Shown here one piece after another: positions 23,863 to 36,299 of a stretch of DNA of 64,000 nucleotides. The DNA lies in NCBI RefSeq assembly GCF_037975245.1, contig NC_092571.1, positions 11,047,917 to 11,111,916 of the forward strand. Reading direction: 5' to 3'. Made by a program: the position numbers and the translations under genes. This stretch comes from Apostichopus japonicus (lineage: Eukaryota > Echinodermata > Holothuroidea > Aspidochirotida > Stichopodidae). Under the pieces are notes generated by a model, which worked only from the letters and a program-made list of their open reading frames with translations, did not search any database and was not told the DNA's origin. Each line of letters opens with the position of its first letter. Position 1 is the first letter of the stretch.

Positions 23863-25066
23863 GTAAGTACATAAAGGGAGAATATTGATATCATTTGGGG
23901 TTTACTTGATAGTGAAATACTGCATTAATATTAGAGTTCTGAATAAGCAAACATGAAAATTGCTTTCGTGATTCTACAAGGTAAGCAATGATCAATTCCT
24001 TTCACTAAAGTTTAGCCACACAAACGTTGTTCGATTTATAGATTTTAGTGAATACTGTTGTGTAATCTGTAGAAAGAAAATACTTCTTCGTGAGAAACCC
24101 CTCAAACGTAATACCGCAGAATGGAGAACAACCAAATGAAAAGAGTTCTGGATAACACAACCGGGGAGCACGCTGCTTAAGTTTACCTCATATAATACAG
24201 CGGATCACTACTACAGCACAGACATACCGTCACTAGTGTCCTATTGAACACTTATTTTCTACTAAACTGATAATGCGTAAAGCCTGCCGACTTTACATTC
24301 TTTGATGCAGACGTTAGCTACTAAGATATACTGTCTCTGTGGATGGACAAGCTTTAAGAAGTTGTACGACTGTTGATGTTTCCGCATTTCATTATAAGGC
24401 ATATCACTGTGACCTTCCGTCTTGTCTTTGGGCGGATCGTGAAAATTGTTTACCATGGTGGTGTGTGTGCTACACTAGTTAGTCCAGACACAGTAACTGA
24501 TATAATCTCATCTAAACGGCACTATTTTCTCAAAGTGGCATAGTGTGGGTGTCTTTCCGACATTCCCATTAATTTTGGTATATTTAAGCGCAGTTTCATC
24601 GGAAGGACTATAGCATATAATGATACGGTATAATTCGTTATGTGTATTCTTTGTTTCTATCTCCATCCCTTTTTAATATTTATGCAGTATAAAAATGATA
24701 CAACATGAAATGAGACTGCACTTTGTGAGTAATAAGGAATAAATAACCTTTCAGAATTGCAAGCATAACACATGTAGTTTCTAGACAACATTACCAAGCC
24801 GGCCCAGCATTAACCATTTACAAGCATCCTATGGTTAAATTGTTGTTTCGAAAGTGGTGTTAAGTTATTTTTCGTAGCCGGTAAAAGAGCTAAATAAATG
24901 TAATGCCTAAATTCTCACTCTGCAGTTAGTTTCATAGCTAGCACTGTATGTGCCAGTAAATATATTGTAGATATAGTAAGGTAATTAAGCAGGAATAAAC
25001 GACAGCATTATATAACATAACATAGACCATAAGCATTGTGGTCAGATACAATAAGTATTATATCAT

Positions 25067-25114
<48 letters not shown>

Positions 25115-25120
<6 letters not shown>

Positions 25121-26247
25121 GAGGCCTGTGCTCTTCATGGTATACACGTCTTCACTGGGTCAGCTCCTTCGCTCGCAGGACATGGACTATCACTTCTATG
25201 CAGACGACTCGAGTCTCTATCTTATGTTCCATCCCAATGACATTTCTATCACTGTGCACCGTCTAGAGAAGTGCATAGCCTCAGTTCGGCAATGGATGTC
25301 ACACAAATGCCTGAAAATGAATGACTCAAAGACAGAGGTGCTTCTAATATCATCAACGCATCTGGCCAGGAAGATAGAGTGTCCAAGCATCATTATTGGT
25401 GACCATCAGGTGGAGCCTAGTGATATGGCAAAGAGCATCGGTGTCATAATGGACAAACATGCCTCTATGGAAGACCATATAACATCTGTGTGTCGGTCTG
25501 CTCAGTACCATCTCTACAACATCGGAAGAATACGAAAATACCTCACCAGAGAAGCCACAGAGCAGTTAATCCATGCTTTCATAACATCTAAACTGGATTA
25601 CTGCAATGCACTTTTCTGTGGACTACCAGTTAAACAAATAAAACGACTGCAAAGGCTCCAAAACATAGCAGCAAGGATCGTTACACTAACAAGAACGTCT
25701 AATCATATTACCCCAATATTGCATGAACTTCATTGGCTGCCAGTATCACAGCGGATTAGGTTCAAAGTCCTTCTTCTTGTGTTCAAGTGCCAGAACAACA
25801 TGGCACCTCCATACCTGCAAGATCTGATCCGTCTTAATCAGCCAACAAGAGCCCTACGTTCTGCTGGTCATAGTCGTCTGGAGGTTCCGATCACCAAGAC
25901 AAACAGCTATGGGAACAGAGCTTTTTGCGTGGCTGGGCCACGCCTCTGGAATGAGCTGCCAGCTGAACTGAAAACTGTTCCTACTCTCACGACCTTTAAA
26001 TCAAAGCTGAAAACTTTCCTTTTTAGACAGCATTACTGCAATTTTTAAACTGTGTATTTAAATTTCTTTCATGTGCAATACTCAAACGTGCATGTTTTTT
26101 TAATTTTTCATACTCATTTATATTGTATTTAATTCTGCATTTTTTACTACATATTTTGTGTCATATTTTTATATTTCTTATTTGCTGTTACATAGCGTTT
26201 TAGAGCACTTTTGTGGATTTTACGCTTTACAAAATAAATTATTATTA
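25115..26247 (+). mobile_element. 5'-truncated L2-like LINE in cassette intron
   Basis: An insertion of about 1.1 kb begins right at the end of a (TA)n run and ends with an ATTATT tail. One frame is open from about 25115 to 26048. It holds RT motif C (YHFYADDSSLYL) and the L2/CR1-type C-terminus with HELHWLPVSQRIRFKVL and GNRAFCVAGPRLWNELP. The 3' end has the GCGTTTTAGAGCACTTTTG and TTTACAAAATAAATTATT pattern of L2-like tails. The intact frame suggests a recent insertion. It sits upstream of cassette 2, in sense orientation; the endonuclease and most of the RT are missing. Confidence 0.85.
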
Positions 26248-26386
26248 TATAGTAATTAGTGGTCAGATACAATTAGCCGTCAGGTGTAGCTTTTTGCTAT
26301 CTGACATCATTTTAAGAACGAAGAGATTTGTACACAACTTCAAATGCCAATTCCACATTGTGGTAATCAAGCTTCATTTTTCTTAG

Positions 26387-26473
26387 GGAAGGATGTTCGA
26401 GGGTATTCCAGACGTGAACTATCAGGCACAATTTCCCGGAGAGACTTTACCTGCACCCTCTCATGATTTATAC
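26387..26473 (+). CDS. Exon cassette copy 2 (29 codons)
   Basis: 87 nt, acceptor TTTTTCTTAG, donor GTAAGT, phase 0-0. Very close to copy 1; it begins GRMFEGIPDVNYQ and ends PAPSHDLY. Copies 1 and 2 form one subfamily. Confidence 0.7.
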
Positions 26474-27830
26474 GTAAGTACATAAAGGGAGAATATTGAT
26501 ATCATTTCGGCTTTACCTGATAGTGAAATACTGCATTAATATTAGAGTTCTGAATAAGCAAACATGAAAATTGCTTTCGTGATTCTACAAGGTAAGCAAT
26601 GATCAATTCCTTTCACTAAAGTTTAGCCACACAAACGTTGTGTGATTAATAGTTTTTAGTGAATACTGTTGTATAATCTGTAGAAAGAAAATACATCTTC
26701 GTGAGAAACCCCTCAAAAGTAATACCGAAGAATGGAGAACAACCAAATGAAAAGAGTTCTGGATAACACAACCGGGGAGCACGCTGCTTAAGTTTACCTC
26801 ATATAATATAGCGGATCACTACTACAGCACAGACAGACCATCACTAGTGTCCTATTGAACACTTATTTTCTACTAAACTGATAATGCGAAAATCCTACAG
26901 ACTTTACATTATTTGATGCAGACGTTAGCTACTTAGACAGTCTTATATACTGTCTCTGTGGATGGACAAGCTTTAAGAAGTTGTATGACTGTTGATGTTT
27001 CCGCATTTCATTATAAGGCATATCACTGTGACCTTCCGTCTTGTCTTTGGGCGGATCGTGAAAATTGTTTACCATAGTGGTGTGTGTGTTATACTAGTTA
27101 GTCCAGACACAGTAACTGATATAATCTCATCTAAACGGCACTAGTTTCTCAAAGTGGCATAGTTCGGGTCTCTTTCCGACATTCCCATTAATTTTGGTAT
27201 ATGTAAGCGTAGTTTTATCGGAAGGAATATAGCATATAATGATACAGTATAAATCGTCACGCGTATTATTTGTTTCTATCTTCATCCCTTTTTAATATTT
27301 ATGCAGTATAAAATGATACAACATGAAATGAGACTGCACTTTGTGAGTAATAATGAATGAATAACCTTTCAGAATGGATAACACATGTAGTTTCTAGACA
27401 ATATTACCAAGCCGGCCCAGCATAAACCATTTACAAGCATCCTATGGTTAAATTGTTGTTTCGAAAGTGGTGTTAAGTTATCTTTCGTAGAAGGTAAAAG
27501 AGCTAAATAAATGTAATGCCTAAATCTTTACTCTGCAGTTAGTTTCATAGCTAGCACTGTATGTGCTAGTAAATATATTGTAGATATAGTAAGGTAAATA
27601 AGCAGGAATACACGACAGCATTACATAAAATAACATAGACCATAAGCATTGTGGTCAGATACAATAAGTTTTATATCATATCATATAGATGTTTATTAGT
27701 GGTCAGATACAATTAGTCGTGAGGTGTAGCTCTTTGCTATCTGACATCATTTTAAGAACTGAAAGATTTGTACACAACTATCAAATACCAATTCCACATT
27801 GTGGTTATCAAGCTATTTTTATTTATTTAG

Positions 27831-27917
27831 GGAAGGATGCTCGAGGGTATTCAAGACGTACACTATCAGGAAAAAATTCAGGAAAAGTCTTTATCTGCGC
27901 CCTCTCATGATCACTAC
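27831..27917 (+). CDS. Exon cassette copy 3 (29 codons)
   Basis: 87 nt, acceptor TTTATTTAG, donor GTAAGT, phase 0-0. It begins GRMLEGIQDVHYQ; the middle is changed to EKIQEKS, and it ends APSHDHY. It groups with copy 4. Confidence 0.68.
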
Positions 27918-28619
27918 GTAAGTAAATAAAGGAAGAACATTGATATAATTTCGGGTTTACCTAATAGTGAAATACTGCATTACTATTAATGTGCTGAATA
28001 AGCATTCGTGAACATTTTGCTTTCGTGATTCTACAAGGAGAGCAATGGTCAATTCCTTTCACAAAAGTGTAGCCACACAAACGTTGTTCGAATTACAGGT
28101 AACCAGTTCATAGTGAGTATTGTTGTATAATCTGTAGAAAGAAAATACTTCATCGTAAGAAGCCTATAAGAAGTAATACAACAGAATGGAGAACAAAGAA
28201 ATGAAAAGAACCCTGAATAACACAACCGGAACAAATGCTGACTAAGTTTCTGTTAGATATTATAGCGATTTACTACTACAGCACAAAACAGTCCGGATAT
28301 GTCACCAAGGATAAAACAGGAAGGATATGTTCTTTCATTAAACAGAAACAGGCTAATTAGGCAGAAACAGGCAAAATGCACGTGAGATCATCGAATCTCG
28401 TGCCTAACATTACAACAAGTGAAGCAAAGCGTGCGTATTGGCTCATAAACTATACCATTTCACTACAGCATGAGCCAACACTTTTAAGTGGTGTGGCCCT
28501 TTCTCTCTAACGTTCACTTACAACGCCATACAAAATATTTAAATTGTGTGAAATATTACGTATTAGCTAGAAATGTATGATTTAAAAGTTATCAGTGATT
28601 CTTACATGAAGCGAAACCA

Positions 28620-29040
28620 CTTTATAAATAGCGATAGTGGTCAGATTGCCAGTACTGTAGGCAGTATTGTTTATTTGGTCTAACAGTTTAATTCGGATTT
28701 CCTTCTTGTATTTTGGTAAACATTGTTAGTTCGGACAGGAAGGAATATCGCATAATGAATCATCAATAGGACCAACGCTTAGGTAGAGCCGTCTTTTTTA
28801 TATATTTTACCCTGTTAAGAAATGAATAATTGTGCACAAAATGGTTTTAAAATGGGAAAAGGGGCCGTACTGAGATGATTTGTCTGTTGGGCCATTTTGT
28901 TTTAAAGTAATCAGTTGATAGCTTTATTCGAGCTTACGTTTTGCAAGCAGAAAGGATGCGTCTTGGATTTGAATTTTGACGTATCAACCAGATTACTTGT
29001 GGGGTGGGCTGTAGGCGGTGGGTCTCAAAGTATACTCTCT
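28620..29040 (+). repeat. Copy of the intron upstream of exon 2
   Basis: Matches 22680-23090 in order (TTTAATTCGGATTTCC, CGGACAGGAAGGAATAT, GGCCATTTTGTTTT, GCAGAAAGGATGCG). It ends before the position of exon 2 and passes straight into the 3' segment of a cassette unit. Confidence 0.85.
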
Positions 29041-29774
29041 TTTAAAGGGCACTATTTTCATAAAGTGGCATAGTTCGGGTGTCTTTCTGACATTTCTCTT
29101 CCATTTTGGTATATATAAGCCTAGTTTCATCGGAAGGAGTGTATAGTATATAATGATACAATATAATTCGTTACGTGTTTTCTGTGTTTCTATCATCCTT
29201 TATTTTGAGAAATTAATACGTTGGCACGACTATGAACCACCAGCATGCTACACTTTAGTAATCCAACTATTCATCTTAATATTTATGCAGCATAAAATGA
29301 TACAAAATGAAATTGCAAGCATAAAAAATGTATGTTTGTAGACAATATTACCAAGCCAGCCCAGCATAAACCATTTACAAGCATCATATGGTTAAATTGT
29401 TGTTTCGAAAATGGTGCTAAGTTATTTTTCGTAGAAGGTAAAAGAGCTAAATAAATGTAATGCCTACATTCTCACTCTGCAGTTAGTTTCATAGCTAGCA
29501 CTGTATGTGCTAGTAAATGTATTGTAGATATAGTTAGGTAATTAAACAGGAATACACGACAGCATTACATAAAATAACATAGACCATAAACATTGTGGTC
29601 AGATACAATACGTTTTATATCATATCGTATAGATGTTTATTAGTGGTCAGATACAATTAGTCGTAAGGTGTAGCTTTTTGCTATCTGACATCATTTTAAG
29701 AACTGAAAAACTTGTACACAAATATCAAATACCAATTCCACATTGTGGTAATCAAGCTTTTATTTTTTATTTAG

Positions 29775-29861
29775 AGAAGGATGCTCGAAGGTATTCAAGA
29801 CGTACACTATCAAAAAAAAATTCAGGAAAAGGCTTTATCTGCGCCCTCTCATGATCACTAC
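29775..29861 (+). CDS. Exon cassette copy 4 (29 codons)
   Basis: 87 nt, donor GTAAGT, phase 0-0. The acceptor is TTTAG or, 2 nt later, TTTAGAG; only the first keeps the frame. It begins RRMLEGIQDVHYQ, so the first Gly of the other copies is replaced. It ends APSHDHY. Confidence 0.63.
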
Positions 29862-30696
29862 GTAAGTAAATGAAGGGAGAATAATGATATAATTTCGTGT
29901 TTACCTGATAGTGAATACTGCATTACTATTGGAGGGCTGAATAAGCATTCATGAAAAAGTTGCTTTCGTGATTCTACAAGGAAAGCAATGGTCAATTCCG
30001 TTCACAAACGTTAAGCCACACAAACGTTGTTCGAATTACAGGTAACTAGTTCAGAGTGAGTATTGTTGTACAATCTGTATAAAGAAAATACTTCATCGTA
30101 AGAAGCCTATAAGAAGTAATACAACAGAATGGAGAACAAATAATTGAAAAGAACCCTGGATAACACAACCGGAACAAATGCTGCTTAAGTTTCTCTTAGA
30201 TATGATAGCGGATTTACTGCTACAGCACAGAACAGTCCAAAACTAGTGTCCTGCTTAACACTTACTTTCTACCAAACTGCTAATGCAAAAGTCATACCTG
30301 ACTTAATAATCTTTGATGCAGACGTCAGCTACTTAGACTCTTATATACTGTATTTGTGGATGGACAACCTTAAAAGTTGTATGACTTTTGATGTTTCTGC
30401 CATTTCATTATACGTAATCTGAATGTGACGCTTCCGTCTTGACCTTGCGCGGATTTTGATAATTGTTTTGCCATCGTGGTGTGTATGTAAGACTAGTTAG
30501 CCCAGACACATGAACTAATAAACCCTCTTCTAAAGGGCATGTATGTCTCATAGTATAGTTCGGGTGTCTTTTCGACATTTCCCCCTCAGTTTGGTGTATG
30601 TATGCCTGGTTTGATCGGGAGGAATATAGCATATAATGATAAACTTTAATTCGTCACGTATATTCTTTGTTTCTATCTTTCAATCCTTCAATATTT

Positions 30697-30789
30697 CAAC
30701 CATAAGGTCCCGAGTTCGAGTCACTCCAAGATTAATGAATGTCGCCCAGTTACAGAGTTGTTGACAATTGACAATTCATAATCATGGAC
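30697..30789 (+). repeat. tRNA-derived SINE fragment (family A)
   Basis: Box B region (GAGTTCGAGTCACTCC) and the following body (GATTAATG, GTCGCCCAGTTA, TTCATAATCATGGAC) match 48685-48901 in reverse orientation. 5' and 3' ends are missing. Confidence 0.75.
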
Positions 30790-31660
30790 TTTGTTTTAGA
30801 AAGATCCTTTTACCAATGTTTCAACAACAAAATGTTACAGTAAAATTCCAATTACCTATAGCCACACTTGTTATATAAGCAGTGGTGCATTGTGTTGGCC
30901 TGTACCTTGGTTTATCGCCATGCTGAGCCTATGAAATTAACACAGAGTCAAGGTATCTATGTATTCATAACAAAACATAATTGATTAAGTAAGAACAGTA
31001 TAGATTTCTTGTATGATGGAGAAGAGAATGTAATGAAACTTCGTAGGTTATGAGTGTAAGGCCAAATCATATTGTGTGCGGTCTAATTCATTCTCTGGTT
31101 ACAGGGTGAACATTTTGTCACAATGAAATGGACTTGATTTATACAGAATAGATTTCCTTCATGGGGAATCAATAGTACAAAGAAATAGGATGGAAGCTGG
31201 GATGGGTAGCATGTTCTGAAAAAAATGAATGAAGTTCAAAAGTGGGGTTAAAATACCAAACTATGATTGCTATTTTGGTGTCAACTGTTGTAGTTAAGAA
31301 GTCTTAATAGGTGAGCAATAATGTATACACACATAGCTTGGAAGTATTTGTAATACGTCTGGATGGGTATTCATCACTTTGTTTATAAAGGGTTATGATA
31401 ATCAAGTTATCCTGAAAAGATATGCTTTGAAATGTCAAACTCGACTGAAAATAATATTAAACCTCAATTTAATGAGCTGAATTGTTGATAAATACGAATA
31501 ATATGGAAATTATATTTAACCATAAGTATAGAGCAGTCCCTAAAGTCATTCGTAACAACATGTAGTTATGGGTGTCATGACACATTTCTTCTTTTTAATG
31601 TGTAATTCTAACATATAAACATCTGATATTTATAAAATACCTAATACCTAAATGTTTTAT
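30790..31660. other. Intron of main gene, no feature seen
   Basis: No repeat or exon recognised. Confidence 0.4.
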
Positions 31661-31666
31661 TAACAG

Positions 31667-31742
31667 GCTACATCAAAGTCTATCAATGAAGAAGAATCAT
31701 TTCACGAAGAAACTGAAACTTCGGATACACCAGTTCTAAAAG
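31667..31742 (+). CDS. Main gene, acidic linker exon (25 codons)
   Basis: 76 nt, acceptor TTATTAACAG, donor GTATGG, phase 0 in and phase 1 out. It reads SINEEESFHEETETSDTP, a Glu/Ser/Thr-rich flexible linker. The split codon completes correctly with the ZU5 exon at 38960. Confidence 0.6.
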
Positions 31743-32049
31743 GTATGGCCATAGAGACATATTTTGCAGTTGACTAGGTTCATGGGCTTCACGTTTTTGC
31801 CATTCGATACGCTTGAGTCAGGGAGTTTTGGATAACAACTCTAATATTCTCACAGCCTCTGTAAAATCACTGGTCGAAACTGTATTTTCCGAATATCCAG
31901 GAATTTTATAATTATTTTTTTACACCTATTTTGTTGGCGGCCATTATGTTAGGTGAGCATCTAACGAAGGTGCTTAAAAAACGACGTCTACTATCTACAT
32001 TGTAAGTTAAACAATTATCCTCGGTGCATATCAATCGTAGACTTGCTCT

Positions 32050-32282
32050 CGGAGTTTGTTCGGAAGTTGGTGCAAATGCCGCAGTGCCAAGCATTTGGTT
32101 GTGTAAACAGGAGAGGGGAGAAAGGAGCATGGAAGGGAAAACAATACTATGTTATTCCTGATGGGAAAATGTTTCCAGAGAAAATTGAAAGTACAAAGGC
32201 ACAAGAGCGTCCACCAGACTTGCCCCTCCGTCGCAGAACTGTTTGTTGTGTTGGCAGGACTACTAGGCTAGCATCAGAGTAA
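32050..32282 (+). pseudogene. THAP-domain fragment
   Basis: From 32076, MPQCQAFGCVNRRGEKG matches the N-terminal C2CH start of THAP zinc fingers, DNA-binding domains often found in P-element-type transposases. The remaining zinc ligands are not convincing and the frame ends at 32282. It lies inside an intron of the main gene in sense. Probably a decayed transposon or a THAP gene fragment; a link to the integrase fragments downstream is possible but unproven. Confidence 0.55.
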
Positions 32283-32821
32283 CTGTAAGTGTCGGCACTG
32301 ATGCGGTCTTTTTTAGCAAGCTCTAGGTCTCATTGTCTCAGTTTCTCCACTGTGTCTTCAGGCTCGAATTGATAGCAATCAAGCCCAAATGCATCCACGT
32401 GCTCCTTTTTCTTGTGGTAAATTTGCAAGTCCGGAAAGTGTTTCGGAAGAAATGTTTAAATGTTACGCTCAGAAGGTTTCGATGTCGTGTAATTACAGCC
32501 GTCGTGAATCCTCGATATTAACAAAACACACATTTACACTCGCAAAAAATTCTACTGTTGAAACGTTTTAGTATGTATTTAGAATGAAAAACATACTTTT
32601 AACAATTAAATTGATTTTTAAGGTTGAAAGAAATGTTTTCAAGCATTGTGTTTCTTCGATCGAAAAGAGCGCACTGCAAAACGGTATTCTCTAAGCAGAA
32701 AGGGCTACGGTTTATTTCTACTTTAAGTTAAAATGATCATTAATTTTGTTGTAAATTGTGTCCCCCTGAACACAATGTCCGCCGTAGCATGTGCGTTCGA
32801 GTAGCAAAAATTTAATTAGTA

Positions 32822-35800
32822 ATGGACTCTGGCAGTATCCGTATTATTAGCAAATTGTCGCATTTCGGCTTCCGTATATTTAGCAGTAAAGTCGTGCGAC
32901 AACTAAAAATGGAAAAGCTAGCAGAAAACGTGAGACAAATTGCGGATATTCTAATAGATAAGAGCTATCCAAGTGGGTTTACAAGAATAAAACAGAGAAG
33001 ACTCTTACGGAGACAAAGTCAATCTTTCAGACTGGCTGAAAATGGAACTCTTGCGTACCGAAATTGAAGGAAAGTGTTGCTATCTAGGGCTTCTCAACTC
33101 GCCCAAATCGAGGCAGCTCACACTGACTACTGACATCTATAAGGTAATGTCTGTAACTTACAGTTTAGGATACACAATATGCCTTTGGTTGTTAAATGGC
33201 GAACGGCCATTCCACAGTTAAACTATAACCAGGCCTCTAGGACTGATTGGTGCACAAATCATGATATTCTTTTACCACGTTTGGTTAGTTGTAAAAACTC
33301 ATTCGCAAAAGTCAAGCAATTGCTTATGGGCCTATTTCTTTTCGTTTTGTTTACCCAATTGTCTTAACAAATTTGTGTGAAAATTATTATAAGTATCCAC
33401 CTTTTATCGCCCTGCCTATCATAAAAGATAACAACAGATCACTAAAGCTTAGAGAGCTAGTCTGGTTTGCATGCATTGGACACTATAAAATGCAATTATT
33501 GGACTATAGCATATAGCCGAGCCTACTTCTAGAGGAAAGTGGCACTAATACTGTACATAACAAACTCACGTTCATTAATTTTGGTTGGTAAGAACATATA
33601 TTGAAGGCCTGATAGTATATTTTTAGGTGTGGCATATGCTCTACATGCCAAGCCTCACTGCAGAAGAAAACTTCTTAAATATCTATAGACCCCAATAGTG
33701 GCCATGCAATATGTACAATAATGGGAATATTCCAATTTCAAACACTGATATAGAGTTGTAATTCAATTTTAAGGCACTTCAGCTAGAACTACCAATTCTG
33801 CAGCCCATATATTTGTGTGTGTTTGTATGTTGTTTTTTTTTTGGGGGGGCAAAAAAACATGATATCTCCTTGATCATGAATTTTCTTATCTCTTTGAAGG
33901 TGTTCATCTTTGCATAGATAAACCAGACAACAGACTATGTCTATTGTCTAGATTCTATTGGAAAACTATCAACGTTGATGTAACAAGTTATGTTCAACAG
34001 GATGTCAAAGCGTCATTGTCATGTAGACCTATGAACAAGTCTCCATAGCATTACTGTAACTGGATTATGGAAACAGGTAAATTCTCAATCTGTTTTAATT
34101 GCACAGGATGTCCACAGTATGCAGTGAAGGTTTAGTTTAGTTAATGTCACTCTTTCTGGACAAATTAAACATTTACCAGTTTAAAGGCAGTCTGTATTGG
34201 CCCTAAATTTTGGCCACTTTAATTGCTAGAAGTTTTCAAAAAGTACTTTCCTGGGGGTAATAACCCTTTAAATTGTGCTCAGACATTGTAAATGATGACA
34301 CGAGATGATTGAATGTCCCAGTGAGCCAAATTTCCTCCAGGGAAATAAACATACTTAAAGAATTTTGTCCATAGTGAAAATTTGGCATATTTAGGGCCTA
34401 TACAGCAAACCTTTAAGCCACACTCTGGCCTAACTGCAGAGCAACCATCAATATAGGCATATAATTGTAAGTTGCAAAACGTGGCGTATCATTTTTCTGC
34501 TTTAGTGGTTGAAGCGATTGTTAAATATATGGTACAGTATGGTGTAAGTTACATTTTCATGTATGCAAGGTAAAAATAATTGGCCTAAATCCACCAACAC
34601 CCTGTTTCGATCAGATATCCCACTGTTTTTATCTAGATCTGTGTACAGAATGGAGCAATGGAATACAACAACAGTCAAGGCAAAGCCTGCACATTGTAAA
34701 AAAAAAATAGCACCTAAATGCTGTCTTCTTTCTTTACAGGTTGGTGTTGATCTTATTGGTCCTCTACCAGTGACAGCTGCCAAGCGACTGTACATGATAA
34801 CACTGTCTGACTTCTATTCAAAGTGGCCTGAGACTAAGGCAGTGCCTGACAAGACTGCAGGATCAACTTCTTATTTCATTACTGATGTGATGATAAGGTA
34901 AGCATGTCTTAAAAAGTGAATAATTTTCTGTAGTTAGTTCCAATATGAATGGCATCATATCTGTTATTTGTACCATGTAAATAACTTGTAGTGCACGGCA
35001 GAATGCTGTGTTTGAGTATAGCTTATTTCCAAATAGGTATTAAGCATACAGAAAGGTCAAGAAGGTAGGTGAGAACCGAGAAAGTGTACTGTAAATCTTT
35101 GCAGGTGTAGTCTCCATTAACAAGTTTATATGTAAGTAGTTTTTGTTCCTATATTTACTTGCAAAGGTTCCACCTCTGGTTCTTAAGTAGCATATAGCCT
35201 GGCAATTGTCGTCATTTGGTCTACATCCCCAAAAAGTGATTTTGGCTGGACATGTTTCACTGCAGCAGACACAGTTTATTTGTTCAAACAAATGATGAGT
35301 AAATAATTAAGACCACATTCCACAGCTAGACACCACCTATTGTGTGTTGTTTTTCAAAAAGGTGTTGGACAGTTTGATATTGTAACCACAGGGAAATTTT
35401 CTGTTTAGAAAGTGTGAACTTATTACTACTTGGCTGTTTTGACAGGAACTTCGACAAGATAAGAGAGATAATGTATCAACTGAGTTTTGGTACCATTTCT
35501 CTGTTAGGTCCGTTGTGAAAAATTGCTAAATGTGTTTGTGTGTGTGGTGGGGGGATATTTCCTGAAACCTGGAAGAGGGACCCCTTTTTCTTTGGCAAAT
35601 TAAGGCAATGTTTAGGTCTCTTGATGCAAAATGATGTATAATAGTACATGTTACTATAATAATGGTTAGCTAGCATTATATGTTTTTGCATTTGGGTCAT
35701 ACAGAGGGTGTTTTGAACCCCCATGGATCCTGATTCAGGACAATTAATGTTTGATCGGCATTAAACAGTCATACGATGCACACATACATCAATAGAGCAC

Positions 35801-36295
35801 CAAAAGGCATCAAACTTCTGTTGTATCCTAGCTTAATATAATTTGATAAATTTCTGATATTAAATTTAATTAATATGTCACAAATGTTGTATTGGCTCAT
35901 GTGGTTAAAACTTTTCAGGTTTGGTAGTGAACTGTACAATATAGCGCCAAAATTATGACATGCAATCTCCAATTAAAAAAATGGAGCCAGTAATCCCATA
36001 AACATGTAGGTGTCACAATAAAATATCATCCAATTAACTCAATGCCTAAGCATAGTTCAGTTGTACACTATACAGTCTACACTTAACCAATATGGTGAAT
36101 GTTAATTATCTTTGTAGTGGAGCTTACACATAACCTTTCAAGATGATAATTTATTTTATATATGACTTATAGTGTGGCATTCACTACTCATAATATTGCT
36201 TTCAACTTTTATTTTGCACAGATTTGGTTGTACTGATATCTCATCTCTGACCTCCAATGGAGGGAGTATGTATGAAGTTAACAGAAGACATGTCT
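32822..36295 (+). pseudogene. Intron-containing integrase-derived gene remnant (KRBA2/Ginger-like)
   Basis: Four pieces lie in order on the plus strand. 32900-33150 resembles the segment upstream of the integrase zinc region in KRBA2-like proteins, with a stop at 33065. 33899-34028 reads VHLCIDKPDNRLC..RFYW..I, the H..H part of the zinc domain, ending in a stop. 34739-34898 (acceptor TTCTTTACAG, donor GTAAGC) is the integrase core start (VGVDLIGPLPVTAAKRLYMI, then YSKWPE). 36222 onward (acceptor TTTTGCACAG) continues in frame with FGCTDI. The second catalytic Asp is lost (TSNGG where SDxG is expected), and the frame stops at about 36295. The intron between the last two pieces is clean. Confidence 0.7.
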
Positions 36296-36299
36296 AGAC

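Larger units (their letters stand above)
23281..30690 (+). repeat. Four tandem units of a duplicated exon cassette
   Basis: Units start at about 23281, 24715, 27334 and 29291. Each starts with an intron segment containing GACAATATTACCAAGCC (or close), then an 87-nt exon, then a shared 3' segment with CTGTAGAAAGAAAATACTTC and AACACAACCGG. Basic length is about 1.4 kb. Unit 2 is longer because of an L2-like LINE. Unit 3 has about 0.4 kb of additional sequence (28620-29040), homologous to the intron upstream of exon 2 (22680-23090). Confidence 0.88.
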
